Positions 1 to 9,631 of a stretch of 64,000 nt of DNA are shown here, one piece after another. This DNA is from Devosia nitrariae. Its GTDB lineage: Bacteria; Pseudomonadota; Alphaproteobacteria; Rhizobiales; Devosiaceae. The notes beneath the pieces were generated by a model, which was not told the DNA's origin, did not search any database, and saw only the letters and a list, made by a program, of their open reading frames with translations. The translations under genes were made by a program, and so were the position numbers. Position 1 is the first letter of the stretch, and each line of letters begins with the position of its first letter. The DNA lies in the NCBI RefSeq assembly GCF_030160115.1, contig NZ_BSNS01000020.1, forward strand, positions 372,001 to 436,000, in the 5' to 3' direction.

Positions 1-1
1 G

Positions 2-1117
2 GTGCGGGCCTACACCTCGATTGAGGCGACCGGCACGCATGAAGTGACGATCACCAGCGATACACCTGTCGCGCCGCGTGTGTTCGACGTGTTCCAGCTC
101 GCCGTGATTCTCGACATGGACACCTTTTCCGGACTAGCGGACGGATCGCAGGTGGTCGGCACAGGCCCGTTCAAGTGGGTCGACTGGGTGCCGGGAGCCA
201 GCCTGCGGCTCGAGCGGAACGATGACTATTGGGCACCCGACCAGGTGCTGCTCGACGGCGTTGAAATCTCGATCATCACCGACTCGACGGCCATGGCCAA
301 CGCCATGCGGGGGCGCGTCGACATGGTGCTGGCGATGACGCCGCGCGACGCCATCATGTTCCGCGGCAACCCAGGCGTCGAGCTGATCGAAGGACCGGGC
401 GCGCAGATCTTTCCGCTTGGCCTCAACGTCACCGCGCCGCCCTTCGACAAGAGGGAACTGCGCCAGGCGATCGGCTACGCCATCGATCGCCAGCGCATCA
501 TCGACCAGGTGTTCAACGGAGTCGGCAACGCGAGTTGCCTGTGGTGGCGCTCGAACGAGCCCGGCACGACCGAGGAGATGGTCACCCACTATCACTATGA
601 CCCGGAGCGGGCGCGTGAACTCATTGCAGCGGCAGGCGCCGAGGGCGCACAGGTGGACCTGACGGTGATCGGCCTTGCACCCGTGCCAGCGATCTACGAG
701 ATCGTCCAGAACAATCTGCGCGAGGTCGGGCTCAATCCCATGGGACAGGTTGTCGAAACGGCGGCTTTCGACCAGGGGCAGACGGCGGGAGACCTGGGAC
801 CAGCCTTCCAGCAGATCCATGGCCTGCAGGGGTTCTCGGCGGCAACGCTCGTCGATGCCCTGCCGGCGCTGCGCGACACCAACCCCTCCAAGTTCACGCC
901 CGAGCGTTATCGCGAGCTCAAGGACGCGCTACAGTCCGCTCAGGGCGATGCCTACGCGCCTGCACTGGTTGAGCTTGGCCAGTTCATGCTGGACGAGGCT
1001 TTCAGCCATATCCTTCTGCATACGCCGCCATTGCACGCGAAAGTGCAGCAGTTCCAGGGCTTTACCTTCAACAATGTCGGTTTCCTGCACCTTGCCGGCG
1101 CGCATTTGAACGGCTAG
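2..1117 (+). CDS. ABC transporter substrate-binding protein, oligopeptide/dipeptide type (5' partial)
   Basis: C-terminal part of a periplasmic solute-binding protein of the SBP_bac_5 (DppA/OppA/NikA) family. The reading frame is already open at the left edge, so the signal peptide and first lobe lie outside the window. Visible family features are the region containing GTGPFKWVDW (near residue 52), a run of Asp-rich ligand-lobe sequence, and AIGYAIDRQRIIDQVF, a hallmark of this family. The stop is 3 bases before the first permease gene, so it is the first visible gene of a five-gene operon. The ligand cannot be read from sequence; the co-transcribed sulfatase makes a sulfated or modified oligomer conceivable (inference). 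Confidence 0.9.
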   Translation: MRAYTSIEATGTHEVTITSDTPVAPRVFDVFQLAVILDMDTFSGLADGSQVVGTGPFKWVDWVPGASLRLERNDDYWAPDQVLLDGVEISIITDSTAMANAMRGRVDMVLAMTPRDAIMFRGNPGVELIEGPGAQIFPLGLNVTAPPFDKRELRQAIGYAIDRQRIIDQVFNGVGNASCLWWRSNEPGTTEEMVTHYHYDPERARELIAAAGAEGAQVDLTVIGLAPVPAIYEIVQNNLREVGLNPMGQVVETAAFDQGQTAGDLGPAFQQIHGLQGFSAATLVDALPALRDTNPSKFTPERYRELKDALQSAQGDAYAPALVELGQFMLDEAFSHILLHTPPLHAKVQQFQGFTFNNVGFLHLAGAHLNG

Positions 1118-1120
1118 TCG

Positions 1121-2065
1121 ATGTTCGGCTTTCTCGCCCGGAGACTGCCATCCGTAGTCTTCATGCTGCTGGCGACCTCGGTCATCGCTTTCCTGCTGCC
1201 GCGATTGGCGGGAGGCGACCCGGCCCAGACGATAGCAGGTGCCGATGCCACGGCCGAACAGGTGGCGGCCATCCGCGTCGAGCTCGGGCTCGACCAGCCG
1301 GTCTACGCTCAATACGGCCGGTGGCTCGGCGATCTCCTTGTTGGGGATCTCGGCACGTCCCTGATTACCAGCCGTCCGGTCGGGCAATTGATCATGGCGC
1401 GGCTCGGGAGCACGCTTGAGCTGGCGATTGCCGCCACCGTGCTGATGGTGGTCCTCGGTATCGGGCTCGGGATACTCGCGGGCTCGATCCGCAAGGGTGC
1501 CGGTCGGGCTGGCCTCGATGGGGCAGTGAGCGTGCTGCTTGCCACACCGCCGCACGTTACCGGCCTCATCCTCATTCTCGTGCTCGGCATCACCTTCAAT
1601 CTGCTGCCGATCAGTGGCGAGGTGTCGGTGCTGCGCGATCCCTTGGTCGGTATCTCGCTTCTGATCATGCCGGCCCTGGCCCTCGCCCTGCCGCAGGCAG
1701 CCATGATCGCGCGGCTGATCCAGGCGCGCATGTATCAGGTGCGCCAGGAAGAATTTGTCGATCTAGCCATTGCCAAGGGCGTTCCGCCGCGCCGCATCGT
1801 CTTGAGCCACATCCTGCGCAACAGCATGGGGACGGCCGTAGTGGCGACCGGCATCAGGGTCGGGGAACTCCTGGCGGGGGCAGTGGTGATCGAGGCCATC
1901 TTCGCACGCAACGGGCTCGGGCTCATGGCTGTCGATGCGGTCAGCTCGCGCGACTATCAGGTGGTCCAGATCGTGGTTCTTGGGGCGGTGGTCATCGCAG
2001 TCCTCGTGCATCTCCTCTCTGAAATCCTGCTCGCCGCACTCGATCCGAGAATTCGCCTGCAATGA
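1121..2065 (+). CDS. ABC transporter permease, DppB/OppB type
   Basis: Inner-membrane permease of 314 aa, the normal length for DppB-type subunits. It has an N-terminal membrane anchor (LPSVVFMLLATSVIAFLL), a periplasmic segment including GLDQPVYAQYGRWLGDLL, then about five further hydrophobic helices. The cytoplasmic EAA loop, which contacts the ATPase, is seen near residues 210-235 (EEFVDLAIAKGVPPRRIV). It starts 3 bases after the binding-protein stop and overlaps the next permease by 4 bases (ATGA), so the genes are translationally coupled. Confidence 0.93.
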   Translation: MFGFLARRLPSVVFMLLATSVIAFLLPRLAGGDPAQTIAGADATAEQVAAIRVELGLDQPVYAQYGRWLGDLLVGDLGTSLITSRPVGQLIMARLGSTLELAIAATVLMVVLGIGLGILAGSIRKGAGRAGLDGAVSVLLATPPHVTGLILILVLGITFNLLPISGEVSVLRDPLVGISLLIMPALALALPQAAMIARLIQARMYQVRQEEFVDLAIAKGVPPRRIVLSHILRNSMGTAVVATGIRVGELLAGAVVIEAIFARNGLGLMAVDAVSSRDYQVVQIVVLGAVVIAVLVHLLSEILLAALDPRIRLQ

Positions 2066-2946
2066 CCGCGACGAACCCGACTGAAACGCATGCCGGCGGT
2101 AGACGCCGCCTGATGGGCGAGGGGCTTGGCCGGTACATTGCCGCCCTGGGACAGCCCAAGGGGCTGATCGGCTCCGGCCTCCTTGTGCTGCTCGTGCTGG
2201 CGGCAGTGTTTGCCCCGATCCTCTTTCCGGGCGGTGTCGACCAGCAGAGCCGCGACAGCTTCCTGTTGCCCTCGCTCCTGCATCCGTTTGGCACGGACGA
2301 ACTCGGGCGCGATATCTTCGTGCGCTGCGTCTATGCGCTGCAGGTTTCGATCAGCCTCGTCATCGTGGCGGTGCCGATCGCGGCTGTATTGGGTACGCTC
2401 ATGGGCCTGTCGGGCGCCATCTCCGGCTTGCTCGGCGAGGCGTTCCAGCGCGTGTTCGACATCATCCTCGGCTTTCCAAGCCTGGTGCTCGGCATCTGCA
2501 TCGTCATCGTCATCGGGCCCGGCTGGCTCGCGCTCGCCACCACCATCGTCGTCTTCTCGCTGCCCCAGTTCGGGCGGCTTGCGCGCGGTGCGTTGCTCTC
2601 CGAGCAGGGGCGGGAATACGTGCTCGCGGCTCGCGTGCTTGGCGTCAGCAGACCCAAGATCATGATCCGGCACATCCTGCCCAATGCGCTCGATCCGATT
2701 TTCGTCCAGGTGTCGCTGTCGATGATCGGCGGCATCTTCATCGAGGCCGCGCTTTCGATCGTGGGGCTGGGTATCCAGCCGCCGACACCCTCGCTCGGCA
2801 CGCTGCTCAACGTCGGTATCCGCTACGTCTACGCCCAGCCCATGTATACGGCCGGTCCCATCATCATGCTCCTGCTGCTCGCGCTCGCCTTCAACCTGAT
2901 CGCCGACGCGCTGAATGCCCAGGTGCTCAAGACACGAGGCGAATGA
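2062..2946 (+). CDS. ABC transporter permease, DppC/OppC type
   Basis: Second inner-membrane permease, 294 aa. After a cytoplasmic N-terminus and a first membrane helix (residues about 33-53) comes a segment with HPFGTDELGRDIF, characteristic of DppC/OppC subunits, then five hydrophobic helices. The EAA loop is at about residues 185-210 (YVLAARVLGVSRPKIMIRH). The gene overlaps both neighbours by 4 bases. It should pair with the upstream DppB-type protein as a heterodimeric channel. Confidence 0.93.
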   Translation: MTATNPTETHAGGRRRLMGEGLGRYIAALGQPKGLIGSGLLVLLVLAAVFAPILFPGGVDQQSRDSFLLPSLLHPFGTDELGRDIFVRCVYALQVSISLVIVAVPIAAVLGTLMGLSGAISGLLGEAFQRVFDIILGFPSLVLGICIVIVIGPGWLALATTIVVFSLPQFGRLARGALLSEQGREYVLAARVLGVSRPKIMIRHILPNALDPIFVQVSLSMIGGIFIEAALSIVGLGIQPPTPSLGTLLNVGIRYVYAQPMYTAGPIIMLLLLALAFNLIADALNAQVLKTRGE

Positions 2947-5006
2947 TGGCGGCCAACCTGCTCGAAGTCCGCAATCTCGGCACCACATTCCGCTTCGGGC
3001 AGGCCGAGGTGCAGGCGCTGCACGAGGTTTCTTTCGAAGCCCGCACCGGACGTGTTCTTGGCATCGTGGGCGAGTCCGGCTCGGGCAAATCGCTGACCGC
3101 GCGGGCCATCATGCGCATGCTTCCCGAGACGGCGTCGGTCTCCAATGGCGAGGTGCTGTTCGAGAGTGGCAATCTCCTCGATCTGCCCGAAGCGCGCATG
3201 CGCTCCATTCGCGGCAGCAAGATCGCCATGGTGTTCCAGGATCCGCAGGCGGCACTCAACCCGGTCAAGACCGTAGGATGGCAGATCGAGGAAGCCCTCG
3301 TTGTCCACGGCATGAACAAGAGCCGGGCGAGGGCGCGCGCCATCGAGCTCCTGGGTCAGGTCGGCATTCCCGAACCAGACAAGCGGATAGACGACTTTCC
3401 GCATCAGTTTTCCGGTGGCATGCGCCAGCGCGTGGTCATCGCCATCGCCATTGCCAATTCGGCGAAGCTCATTATCGCCGACGAGCCGACCACGGCACTC
3501 GACGTCACCATTCAGGCGCAGGTGTTGCGCCTCCTCGTCGACCTCAAGTCTCGTCTCGACATCGGTGTGATCCTCATCACCCACGACATGGGCGTGGTCG
3601 CCGAGATCTGCGACGATATCGTGGTGATGTATGGCGGGCGCGTTGTCGAGCGCGGCGCCGTGGCTGGTGTCTTTGCCGCGCCGCAGCACCCCTATACGCG
3701 CAACCTCCTGCGCTCGATGCCACGCATCGAGGGCGTGCGCACGGCTCGGCTGCCGACCATTCCCGGCTCGACCCCGGATCTCTCGCGTCTGCCCTCGGGC
3801 TGCGCATTCCACCCGCGCTGCCAATTTGCTGAGGACATCTGCCTGCGTGAAGTGCCGGTCCTCTTGCCGATGGCCGGCAGCCCGGAACGCGAAGCCGCCT
3901 GCCATGTCGCCCGCCAGAACGCGGGCTTGCCGCCAGATCCAGATCCGACGCCTTCCAGTGAACCGCTCGCGGGTGTCAGGACCAGTGGATCAGCGCCCGC
4001 GATCCTCGAGATCGAAGACCTGAGCGTCACCTTTCCTGGCGGAGGCGGCTGGCTGCGGCGCGAGAAGCCGATCGTGGCAGTCGATGGGGTAAGCCTGTCG
4101 CTGCGCCCGGGCGAAACGCTGGGGCTCGTTGGGGAATCCGGCTGCGGCAAGACATCCCTCTCTCGTACGATCGTCGGGCTCAACCGGCCGAGTTCGGGCT
4201 ACATCCGGGTCGCGGGCGAGGACGTGACGGATTTCGGCGCGGAGGCCGCCGCCCATGTGCGCCGGACAGTGCAGTATGTCTTCCAGGACCCTTACGCCTC
4301 GCTCAATCCGAGGCTTTCGATCCGCCAGATCCTCTCGGAAGCCCTCGAGCAGCGCGGACTGCCGGGGCGGCAGCGCGAGGCAGCCGCGCGAGCGCTCATG
4401 GACATGGTCGGGCTCGATGCCGCCTACCTCGACCGCTATCCGAAGGCCTTCTCCGGCGGTCAGCGCCAGCGCATCGGTATTGCCCGCGCCCTGGCCGTCG
4501 AACCGCGGGTTCTGATCTGCGACGAACCGGTCTCGGCGCTCGACGTGTCGATCCAGGCGCAGGTGATCAACATTCTCGCGGACCTGCGCGATCGCCTCGG
4601 GCTCGGCATCCTGTTCATCGCCCATGATCTTTCGGTGGTGCGTCACCTCAGCGACCGGGTGGCAGTGATGTATCTCGGGCGGATCGTCGAAATCGGGCCG
4701 GCGAGCGACGTCTATGAGCACCCCTTGCATCCCTATACGGCGGTGCTGCTCTCCTCGACCCCGAAGCCCGTGCCGGACCCTTCGGCCATGCAGCGCAAAC
4801 TGGTGCTTGGCGGGGACATGCCGAGCCCGCGCAACCCGCCATCCGGCTGCCGGTTCCGTACCCGCTGCCCCATCGGTCCGCTCGCCGATCCCTCCCGCCG
4901 GATCTGCATCGAAAAGGACCCGCTCCTTGTCGGCCCGGGCGAACACAAGAGCGCCTGCCATTTTCCAGACGAGGCCGCCGGCCTCGCCGTTCAGTCGAAG
5001 GCCTAG
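2943..5006 (+). CDS. ABC transporter, fused double ATP-binding protein (DppD-DppF type)
   Basis: A single 687-aa polypeptide carrying both ATPase domains that are usually separate DppD and DppF subunits. The first Walker A (GESGSGKS) is at residues 43-50; the second (GESGCGKT) is near residue 398. Each half has its ABC signature (SGGMRQR and SGGQRQR), a Walker B ending DEP, and a C-terminal oligopeptide-transporter motif with cysteines (GCAFHPRC and GCRFRTRC) as in the oligo_HPY domain. Two adjacent ATG codons (2943 and 2946) are possible starts. It energises the importer encoded immediately upstream. Confidence 0.94.
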   Translation: MMAANLLEVRNLGTTFRFGQAEVQALHEVSFEARTGRVLGIVGESGSGKSLTARAIMRMLPETASVSNGEVLFESGNLLDLPEARMRSIRGSKIAMVFQDPQAALNPVKTVGWQIEEALVVHGMNKSRARARAIELLGQVGIPEPDKRIDDFPHQFSGGMRQRVVIAIAIANSAKLIIADEPTTALDVTIQAQVLRLLVDLKSRLDIGVILITHDMGVVAEICDDIVVMYGGRVVERGAVAGVFAAPQHPYTRNLLRSMPRIEGVRTARLPTIPGSTPDLSRLPSGCAFHPRCQFAEDICLREVPVLLPMAGSPEREAACHVARQNAGLPPDPDPTPSSEPLAGVRTSGSAPAILEIEDLSVTFPGGGGWLRREKPIVAVDGVSLSLRPGETLGLVGESGCGKTSLSRTIVGLNRPSSGYIRVAGEDVTDFGAEAAAHVRRTVQYVFQDPYASLNPRLSIRQILSEALEQRGLPGRQREAAARALMDMVGLDAAYLDRYPKAFSGGQRQRIGIARALAVEPRVLICDEPVSALDVSIQAQVINILADLRDRLGLGILFIAHDLSVVRHLSDRVAVMYLGRIVEIGPASDVYEHPLHPYTAVLLSSTPKPVPDPSAMQRKLVLGGDMPSPRNPPSGCRFRTRCPIGPLADPSRRICIEKDPLLVGPGEHKSACHFPDEAAGLAVQSKA

Positions 5007-5017
5007 CGAACACCAGC

Positions 5018-6859
5018 ATGTCCCAGACCCGTCCGAATATCCTTTGCATCGTCAGCGAAGATTGCCCGCCACGGCTCGGCGCCTATGGCGACAGGCTGGC
5101 GCGCACGCCCAACCTCGACCGGCTGGCGGGGGAGGGCGTCACCTGGCGGGTAGCCAACTGCACCTCGCCGGTCTGCGCACCGTCGCGCTTTGCGATTCTG
5201 ACGGGACGACACGCCGAAAGCGTTCCGCCGGCCCAACAGATGACCGCTTTCGGTCCGTTTCCCGAAGGCATCGCGACATATCCCGAGGTCTTCCGTGCGA
5301 CCGGCTACTACTGCACAAACAACTCCAAGACCCACTACAACTGCGACATCGATCCCAACACGCTCTGGGACGAGACCAGCGGCACCGCCCATTGGCGAAA
5401 CCGACCCGCCGGCGCTCCGTTCCTCGCCGTCTTCAACACCATGCTCACCCATGAATCGTGTGTGTTCGAGCGCAAGGACGGGCCTGTCCGGCTGCAGGAC
5501 GTGACGGTGCCGAGTTATCTGCCAGACAGCGACGGCATACGGCAAAGCTTGGCCAGCTACTACAATCAGGTCGAGCGCATGGACGCGTTCATGGGCGAGC
5601 GATTGGCAGAGCTCGAAGCCGATGGCGTCGCCGAGGACACCATCGTCTTCTATTATTCGGATCATGGCAGTCCGCTGCCACGCAGCAAACGCTTCTGTTA
5701 CGACGAGGGGCTGGGCGTGCCGATGATCGTGCGCGTTCCGTCGCGCTGGCGACACTTGCTCGACGTAGCGCCTGGCACGATGGTCGACACGCCCGTTTCG
5801 CTTGTCGACCTGTTCGCCACGTTCTTGTCGGTGGCTGGGCTCGACTTGGTCGAGGGCCTGCAGGGCCAGGCCTTCATCGGCCCGAAGCGGCGCAAGCGCG
5901 AGTACGTGTTCGGCGGGCGCGACCGTATGGACGAGCGCTACGACCTCACGCGCACCGCGCGAAGCGCGCGCTTCCGCTACATCCGCAATTACTCACCCCA
6001 TCGCATTTGGGGGCAGCACTATGCCTTCGCCTGGGAGAGCAAAGCGTATCAGGACTACGAAACCGACCATATCGCCGGCCGGCTAACTCCGCGTGAGGAG
6101 CGGTTCTGGCAGCGCAAGCCCGCCGAGGAACTCTACGATATCGCCGAAGATCCCGACGCAACGGTCAATCTCGCCTCTGATCCACTTTACGCGGCGGAAC
6201 TGGAGAAGACGCGCGATGCGCTCGATCGGCACATGCTCGAGATACATGATTGCGGATTCATTCCAGAGGCGAGTCAGGCAGAAGGCTGGCAGGCGAACCG
6301 CAACGAGACGATTTACCCGCTTCGGGAGGTGATCGCACTTGCGGGCTTGGCGATCGCTCGAGACGCAAGCAACATCGCAAGGTTTTGCGGACTTTTGGAC
6401 CATCCATCGCTGGTGATGCGGTTCTGGGCGGCCCAAGGCCTGCTGATGCTTGCCGTTGAGGGCGGTCCGATGCCCCCCCAACTACGCTCGGCCTGGGCGA
6501 GCGAGCACGAGCCGACGGTCAGGATCGCGTTGAGCGAAGCATTAGGCCATGCCGGCGACGGGATGACCCAAGCCGAATATCTCACCCGCTTCATCGCCAG
6601 CGAACACAACCCGCGCCTGCGCCTGCAAGCCCTTTGTGCCCTCACGGAAATGCCGCATCCGTCCCGCGTCTCGCTGCCGGTGATCGCCGGATTGATCGAA
6701 GACGAGGACGAATATGTACGAGGAGCGGCCGGCTACCTCAAGCGGCGTCTTGAGGGCAGCTATGAGCCTTCCAGCAAGATCTTCCGCTATGACCTGTTCC
6801 GCCAGAGCGGTCATAGCGGACTGCCCGTACACGCTTTCCCGAGATTGACGACCCGCTGA
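5018..6859 (+). CDS. type I sulfatase (formylglycine-dependent)
   Basis: 613-aa arylsulfatase-family hydrolase. The N-terminus PNILCIVSEDCPP is the usual first metal-binding strand, although family members often carry a second Asp there. The activation motif C53-A-P-S-R (in SPVCAPSRFAILTGR) is the site where Cys is converted to formylglycine; a later FYYSDHGSPLP segment supplies metal ligands. The last ~200 residues look like a helical, HEAT-like extension (inference). No signal peptide is evident, so cytoplasmic action on an imported substrate is likely. It starts 11 bases after the ATPase gene, in one operon with the importer. No formylglycine-generating enzyme is in the window. Confidence 0.88.
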   Translation: MSQTRPNILCIVSEDCPPRLGAYGDRLARTPNLDRLAGEGVTWRVANCTSPVCAPSRFAILTGRHAESVPPAQQMTAFGPFPEGIATYPEVFRATGYYCTNNSKTHYNCDIDPNTLWDETSGTAHWRNRPAGAPFLAVFNTMLTHESCVFERKDGPVRLQDVTVPSYLPDSDGIRQSLASYYNQVERMDAFMGERLAELEADGVAEDTIVFYYSDHGSPLPRSKRFCYDEGLGVPMIVRVPSRWRHLLDVAPGTMVDTPVSLVDLFATFLSVAGLDLVEGLQGQAFIGPKRRKREYVFGGRDRMDERYDLTRTARSARFRYIRNYSPHRIWGQHYAFAWESKAYQDYETDHIAGRLTPREERFWQRKPAEELYDIAEDPDATVNLASDPLYAAELEKTRDALDRHMLEIHDCGFIPEASQAEGWQANRNETIYPLREVIALAGLAIARDASNIARFCGLLDHPSLVMRFWAAQGLLMLAVEGGPMPPQLRSAWASEHEPTVRIALSEALGHAGDGMTQAEYLTRFIASEHNPRLRLQALCALTEMPHPSRVSLPVIAGLIEDEDEYVRGAAGYLKRRLEGSYEPSSKIFRYDLFRQSGHSGLPVHAFPRLTTR

Positions 6860-6930
6860 AGCCGTCGATGACGCAACGTCTTGAGTTCGCACCAGGCAGG
6901 GCGGCATCCCCGGCGGATTCCACGCCTCAG

Positions 6931-7428
6931 TTACCGTTCGTCCGCACGTCGCATCCAGAGCTTTTCGGCCACGTAATCGAGTGAGAGCCTGCCCGATCCC
7001 CACGCCATGATCCCCAGCGCCATTGCCGCCCAGGTGATGTGCAATGGCCAGCCGTCCGGAACGGTGAGTTGAACGATCAGCGTCATGACCAGCAGACCAG
7101 TTGCCGCCAGTCGCGAGGCAAAGCCGAAGACAAGGAGAGTGGGTAAAATGATCTCGGCTGACGCCGAAGCGAACGCCATGAGCTCGGGCGCGGGGAACCC
7201 GTAGGGACCGCCGGGCAGGTGCAGTTTGAATTCCTCGCTGAAGAGGAAGATCGCAACGTCGTTCAGTTGCAGGAAGCCGTCCCATTTGTTGACGCCCGAC
7301 CGCCAGAAGGGGACAGCGAGCGCCAGGCGCAGAACGAGTTGTGTCAGGGAAGGGTGTGCGATGGTGCGCACGATGCCGTTCACCCACTCGACCAGTCCGC
7401 CAATTCCGCGCCGTTCGATCCCAGTCAT
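6931..7428 (-). CDS. bufD: DoxX-family membrane protein of the bufferin operon
   Basis: 165-aa protein with four predicted membrane segments typical of DoxX (for example LVLRLALAVPFWRSGVNKW and LVFGFASRLAATGLLVMTL). It is the last gene of a minus-strand group that matches the described bufferin operon order (precursor, DUF692 enzyme, DUF2063 partner, DoxX). Its start overlaps the stop of the preceding gene by 4 bases. The role of the DoxX protein in these systems is not settled; a redox or membrane function is assumed by family analogy. Confidence 0.82.
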   Translation of the reverse strand: MTGIERRGIGGLVEWVNGIVRTIAHPSLTQLVLRLALAVPFWRSGVNKWDGFLQLNDVAIFLFSEEFKLHLPGGPYGFPAPELMAFASASAEIILPTLLVFGFASRLAATGLLVMTLIVQLTVPDGWPLHITWAAMALGIMAWGSGRLSLDYVAEKLWMRRADER

Positions 7429-8231
7429 TGTTCGTTTCCTTTGCGGTCGTCAGTGAAGACACCGGCCTCAAGCATTCCGGCTATGTTGGCGGAGATGTCG
7501 AAATCCGATGCACTGGTTGAGGCGGCCTCGGCCGCCGCACCGAGCGGTTCGCCGGCTGAGAGGCGCGACAGGAACTCTGCGCCCCCGGGTGGCAACCGCC
7601 GGACCACGACATCGAGAGCGGGTCTGGCTATCAGTGCATCTTCGGGTTCGCCGGCGTCGATCCGGGGGACCGGGCCGTCGCGCCGGTTGGCCGCGAAAAT
7701 TGTGACAGCCGAATAGCGCGAGCGAACGACACGTGCCGCCGGATGCGGCGTCAGAACGACACCCCCGAGTTGCTCGGGAGGGATGGCGGCCAAAGTTTCA
7801 GGCAACAGCGGCTTGGCGTCGGCGGCATGATAGGCGTCGAGCCAGGCCCGCTCGATCCGCGCCACGTCGGCGAGCCAGGGTAGGGACCGGGCATGCTCAT
7901 AGCGTTCGATGAACTCGGGAAGATCGCGGCCGTATTCGAAGAGGAGCGGTGAGGTAGGCGGCGTGGTGCGCACGTGAAGCCTCGCCATGGCGCGGAAGAA
8001 ATCCTCACCGGTGAGTCTCAGGATCGCAGGAAAAGTCGCTGCCAAAGCGTTGATGAGGCTGACAGTGACATTGTTGCGATAGACCGCGTAGCGTTTGGTT
8101 GCGGCCTTCCCGTTGGGACCCGAGATGAAAACCGGCGGTGCTCGCTCCGGATCGAGCAGCGCGGCGACGAACTCGGCGGCGTAGCCTGACCGGTCGTCGA
8201 CACCATGGCTGTTGAGGTTAGCGGGCCGCAT
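7425..8231 (-). CDS. bufC: DUF2063 partner protein of MNIO enzyme (HvfC/BufC family)
   Basis: About 268 aa beginning [13 protein letters not shown]. The N-terminal half carries the DUF2063 signature ([20 protein letters not shown]), a helical region found next to DUF692 oxidases; the C-terminal half contains [15 protein letters not shown], as in HvfC proteins. In RiPP pathways this partner recognises the precursor and presents it to the MNIO enzyme. The frame stays open further upstream, but a start near 8231 leaves only a short overlap with the bufB stop at 8218, so I chose it. It overlaps bufD by 4 bases. Confidence 0.82.
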   Translation of the reverse strand: MRPANLNSHGVDDRSGYAAEFVAALLDPERAPPVFISGPNGKAATKRYAVYRNNVTVSLINALAATFPAILRLTGEDFFRAMARLHVRTTPPTSPLLFEYGRDLPEFIERYEHARSLPWLADVARIERAWLDAYHAADAKPLLPETLAAIPPEQLGGVVLTPHPAARVVRSRYSAVTIFAANRRDGPVPRIDAGEPEDALIARPALDVVVRRLPPGGAEFLSRLSAGEPLGAAAEAASTSASDFDISANIAGMLEAGVFTDDRKGNEQ

Positions 8232-9144
8232 AGGCATTTCCAGGTATGATACTCTGCGCATGATGATCGAGGATCGCCTGGGCGGCGGTTGCCTCGGCCT
8301 TGAGCACCGGCCACTCGGGGATGTCGCTGTCCCATTCCACAAGGGTCGGGACAGGTCCGCGTTGAGCGATGACAATGTCGAAAAGCTTCCACACCGCGTC
8401 GGCTACAGGACCGTCATGACTGTCGATGAGCAGCAGGTCGCCTTCGTCGTCCGTCTGCTCGGCGTGCCCGGCGAGGTGAACCTCGCCGACATGAGCAAGC
8501 GGAAAGTCGGCGAGGTAATCCAGCGCGGCAAAGCCGTGGTTGGTGGCAGAGACGAAGACGTTGTTGACGTCGAGCAACAGCCCGCAGCCGGTACGCCGCA
8601 CAAGCTCGCGCAGGAAGTCGGTCTCGCTCATCGTCGACTGCGTAAACAGGACATAGGTCGACGGATTCTCGAGCAGGATCGGCCGGCCGATCGCCTCCTG
8701 CACCTCCTCGATGTGCTCCGCCACCCGTGCGAGCGTCGGTTGCGTATAAGGCAGCGGCAGCAGGTCGTTGTAATAGGAGGTCACATGGGTCGACCAGGCG
8801 AGATGTTCGGAAACCAGCGCCGGCTCATAACGATCGACCAGCGCCTTGAACCGGCCGAGATGAGCCTTGTCGAGCGGCTGCGGCCCTCCGATGGACATGC
8901 ACACACCGTGTAATGACACCGGATGGTCGCGGCGGATGCGGGTCAGGGCATCATGCGGCGGTCCACCGGCACCCATGTAGTTTTCCGCGTGTACTTCGAA
9001 GAAGCCGCGCTGTGGACCGTCGGCTAAAATGGTCGGTAGGTGTTGATGCTTGAAACTCGTCCCCGCCAAGCCAGTGACGGGATGCGCCGGAAAGCGCGAG
9101 GCCGCCGAGACCGGGGCGCGCTGAATGTTCGCCTGCTGGTTCAT
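8218..9144 (-). CDS. bufB: DUF692 multinuclear non-heme iron oxidase (MNIO), bufferin-modifying
   Basis: 308-aa TIM-barrel protein of the DUF692/MNIO family. Conserved metal-site strands are visible: [55 protein letters not shown] and VGEVHLAGH. The residues E, H, N and D in these blocks form the iron site in family structures. MNIOs oxidise cysteine residues in small precursor peptides; in bufferin systems they convert Cys to a heterocycle that helps sequester copper. It lies 30 bases after the precursor gene and before its DUF2063 partner. Confidence 0.92.
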   Translation of the reverse strand: MNQQANIQRAPVSAASRFPAHPVTGLAGTSFKHQHLPTILADGPQRGFFEVHAENYMGAGGPPHDALTRIRRDHPVSLHGVCMSIGGPQPLDKAHLGRFKALVDRYEPALVSEHLAWSTHVTSYYNDLLPLPYTQPTLARVAEHIEEVQEAIGRPILLENPSTYVLFTQSTMSETDFLRELVRRTGCGLLLDVNNVFVSATNHGFAALDYLADFPLAHVGEVHLAGHAEQTDDEGDLLLIDSHDGPVADAVWKLFDIVIAQRGPVPTLVEWDSDIPEWPVLKAEATAAQAILDHHAQSIIPGNAYAAR

Positions 9145-9174
9145 TGTGGCCTCCGCTTTCCGGTTTTTCAGGCT

Positions 9175-9498
9175 TTACGCCGGCAGGTCGCGATCGAGCG
9201 GCTCCAGCGAGCCGGCACGGTCTCCGGGGACTTCGATCGAGGTGCAGGTTCCGCCGGGAACGAGCGTCCAGGCATTGCCCTGGTAGTCGACGGTCGACGT
9301 GCCCTGACACGTGGTGCCAGGTCCGGCCGCACAGTCGTTCATGCCAGCGAGCGAAACGCCATAGCACTTCTCCTTGCCGGCATCCATTGCCGCCGACATT
9401 TCCGCTTCCGTCATCGGTGCCGCGTGAGCAAAGGACGAAAGCGCGGCGGCCACGGCGCTGGTCAGGATCGCCGCGCTCACTGTTGTTCCCTTAGACAT
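9175..9498 (-). CDS. bufA: bufferin precursor peptide (DUF2282)
   Basis: 107-aa small exported protein. A start at [10 protein letters not shown] gives a clean Sec signal (residues 1-26, cleaved after FAHA). The mature part has exactly four cysteines (45, 56, 64, 85) in the contexts [20 protein letters not shown] and GTCTS, the DUF2282 pattern of BufA1 bufferins, where Cys residues are modified by the DUF692 enzyme for copper binding in the periplasm. It is first in the operon. The family assignment is recognition from memory, so modification chemistry is inferred. Confidence 0.87.
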   Translation of the reverse strand: MSKGTTVSAAILTSAVAAALSSFAHAAPMTEAEMSAAMDAGKEKCYGVSLAGMNDCAAGPGTTCQGTSTVDYQGNAWTLVPGGTCTSIEVPGDRAGSLEPLDRDLPA

Positions 9499-9631
9499 GA
9501 TTTCTCTTCTCCCGTTTGGGTTGTGCACAGCCCGCCCGATCATCGAGCGAGCAAAAGGGAGTTCGGTCCGGCGGCGCCAATGTTACGTGGCGCGACGACA
9601 CGAGTTCGTGATCGAGGATGCGAGGGGTGGT

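Noticed and set aside
1957..2988. Minus-strand open frame of 343 codons over the DppC-type permease
   Set aside because: Composition is His/Asp/Arg-rich shadow sequence typical of the complement of GC-rich membrane-protein genes.
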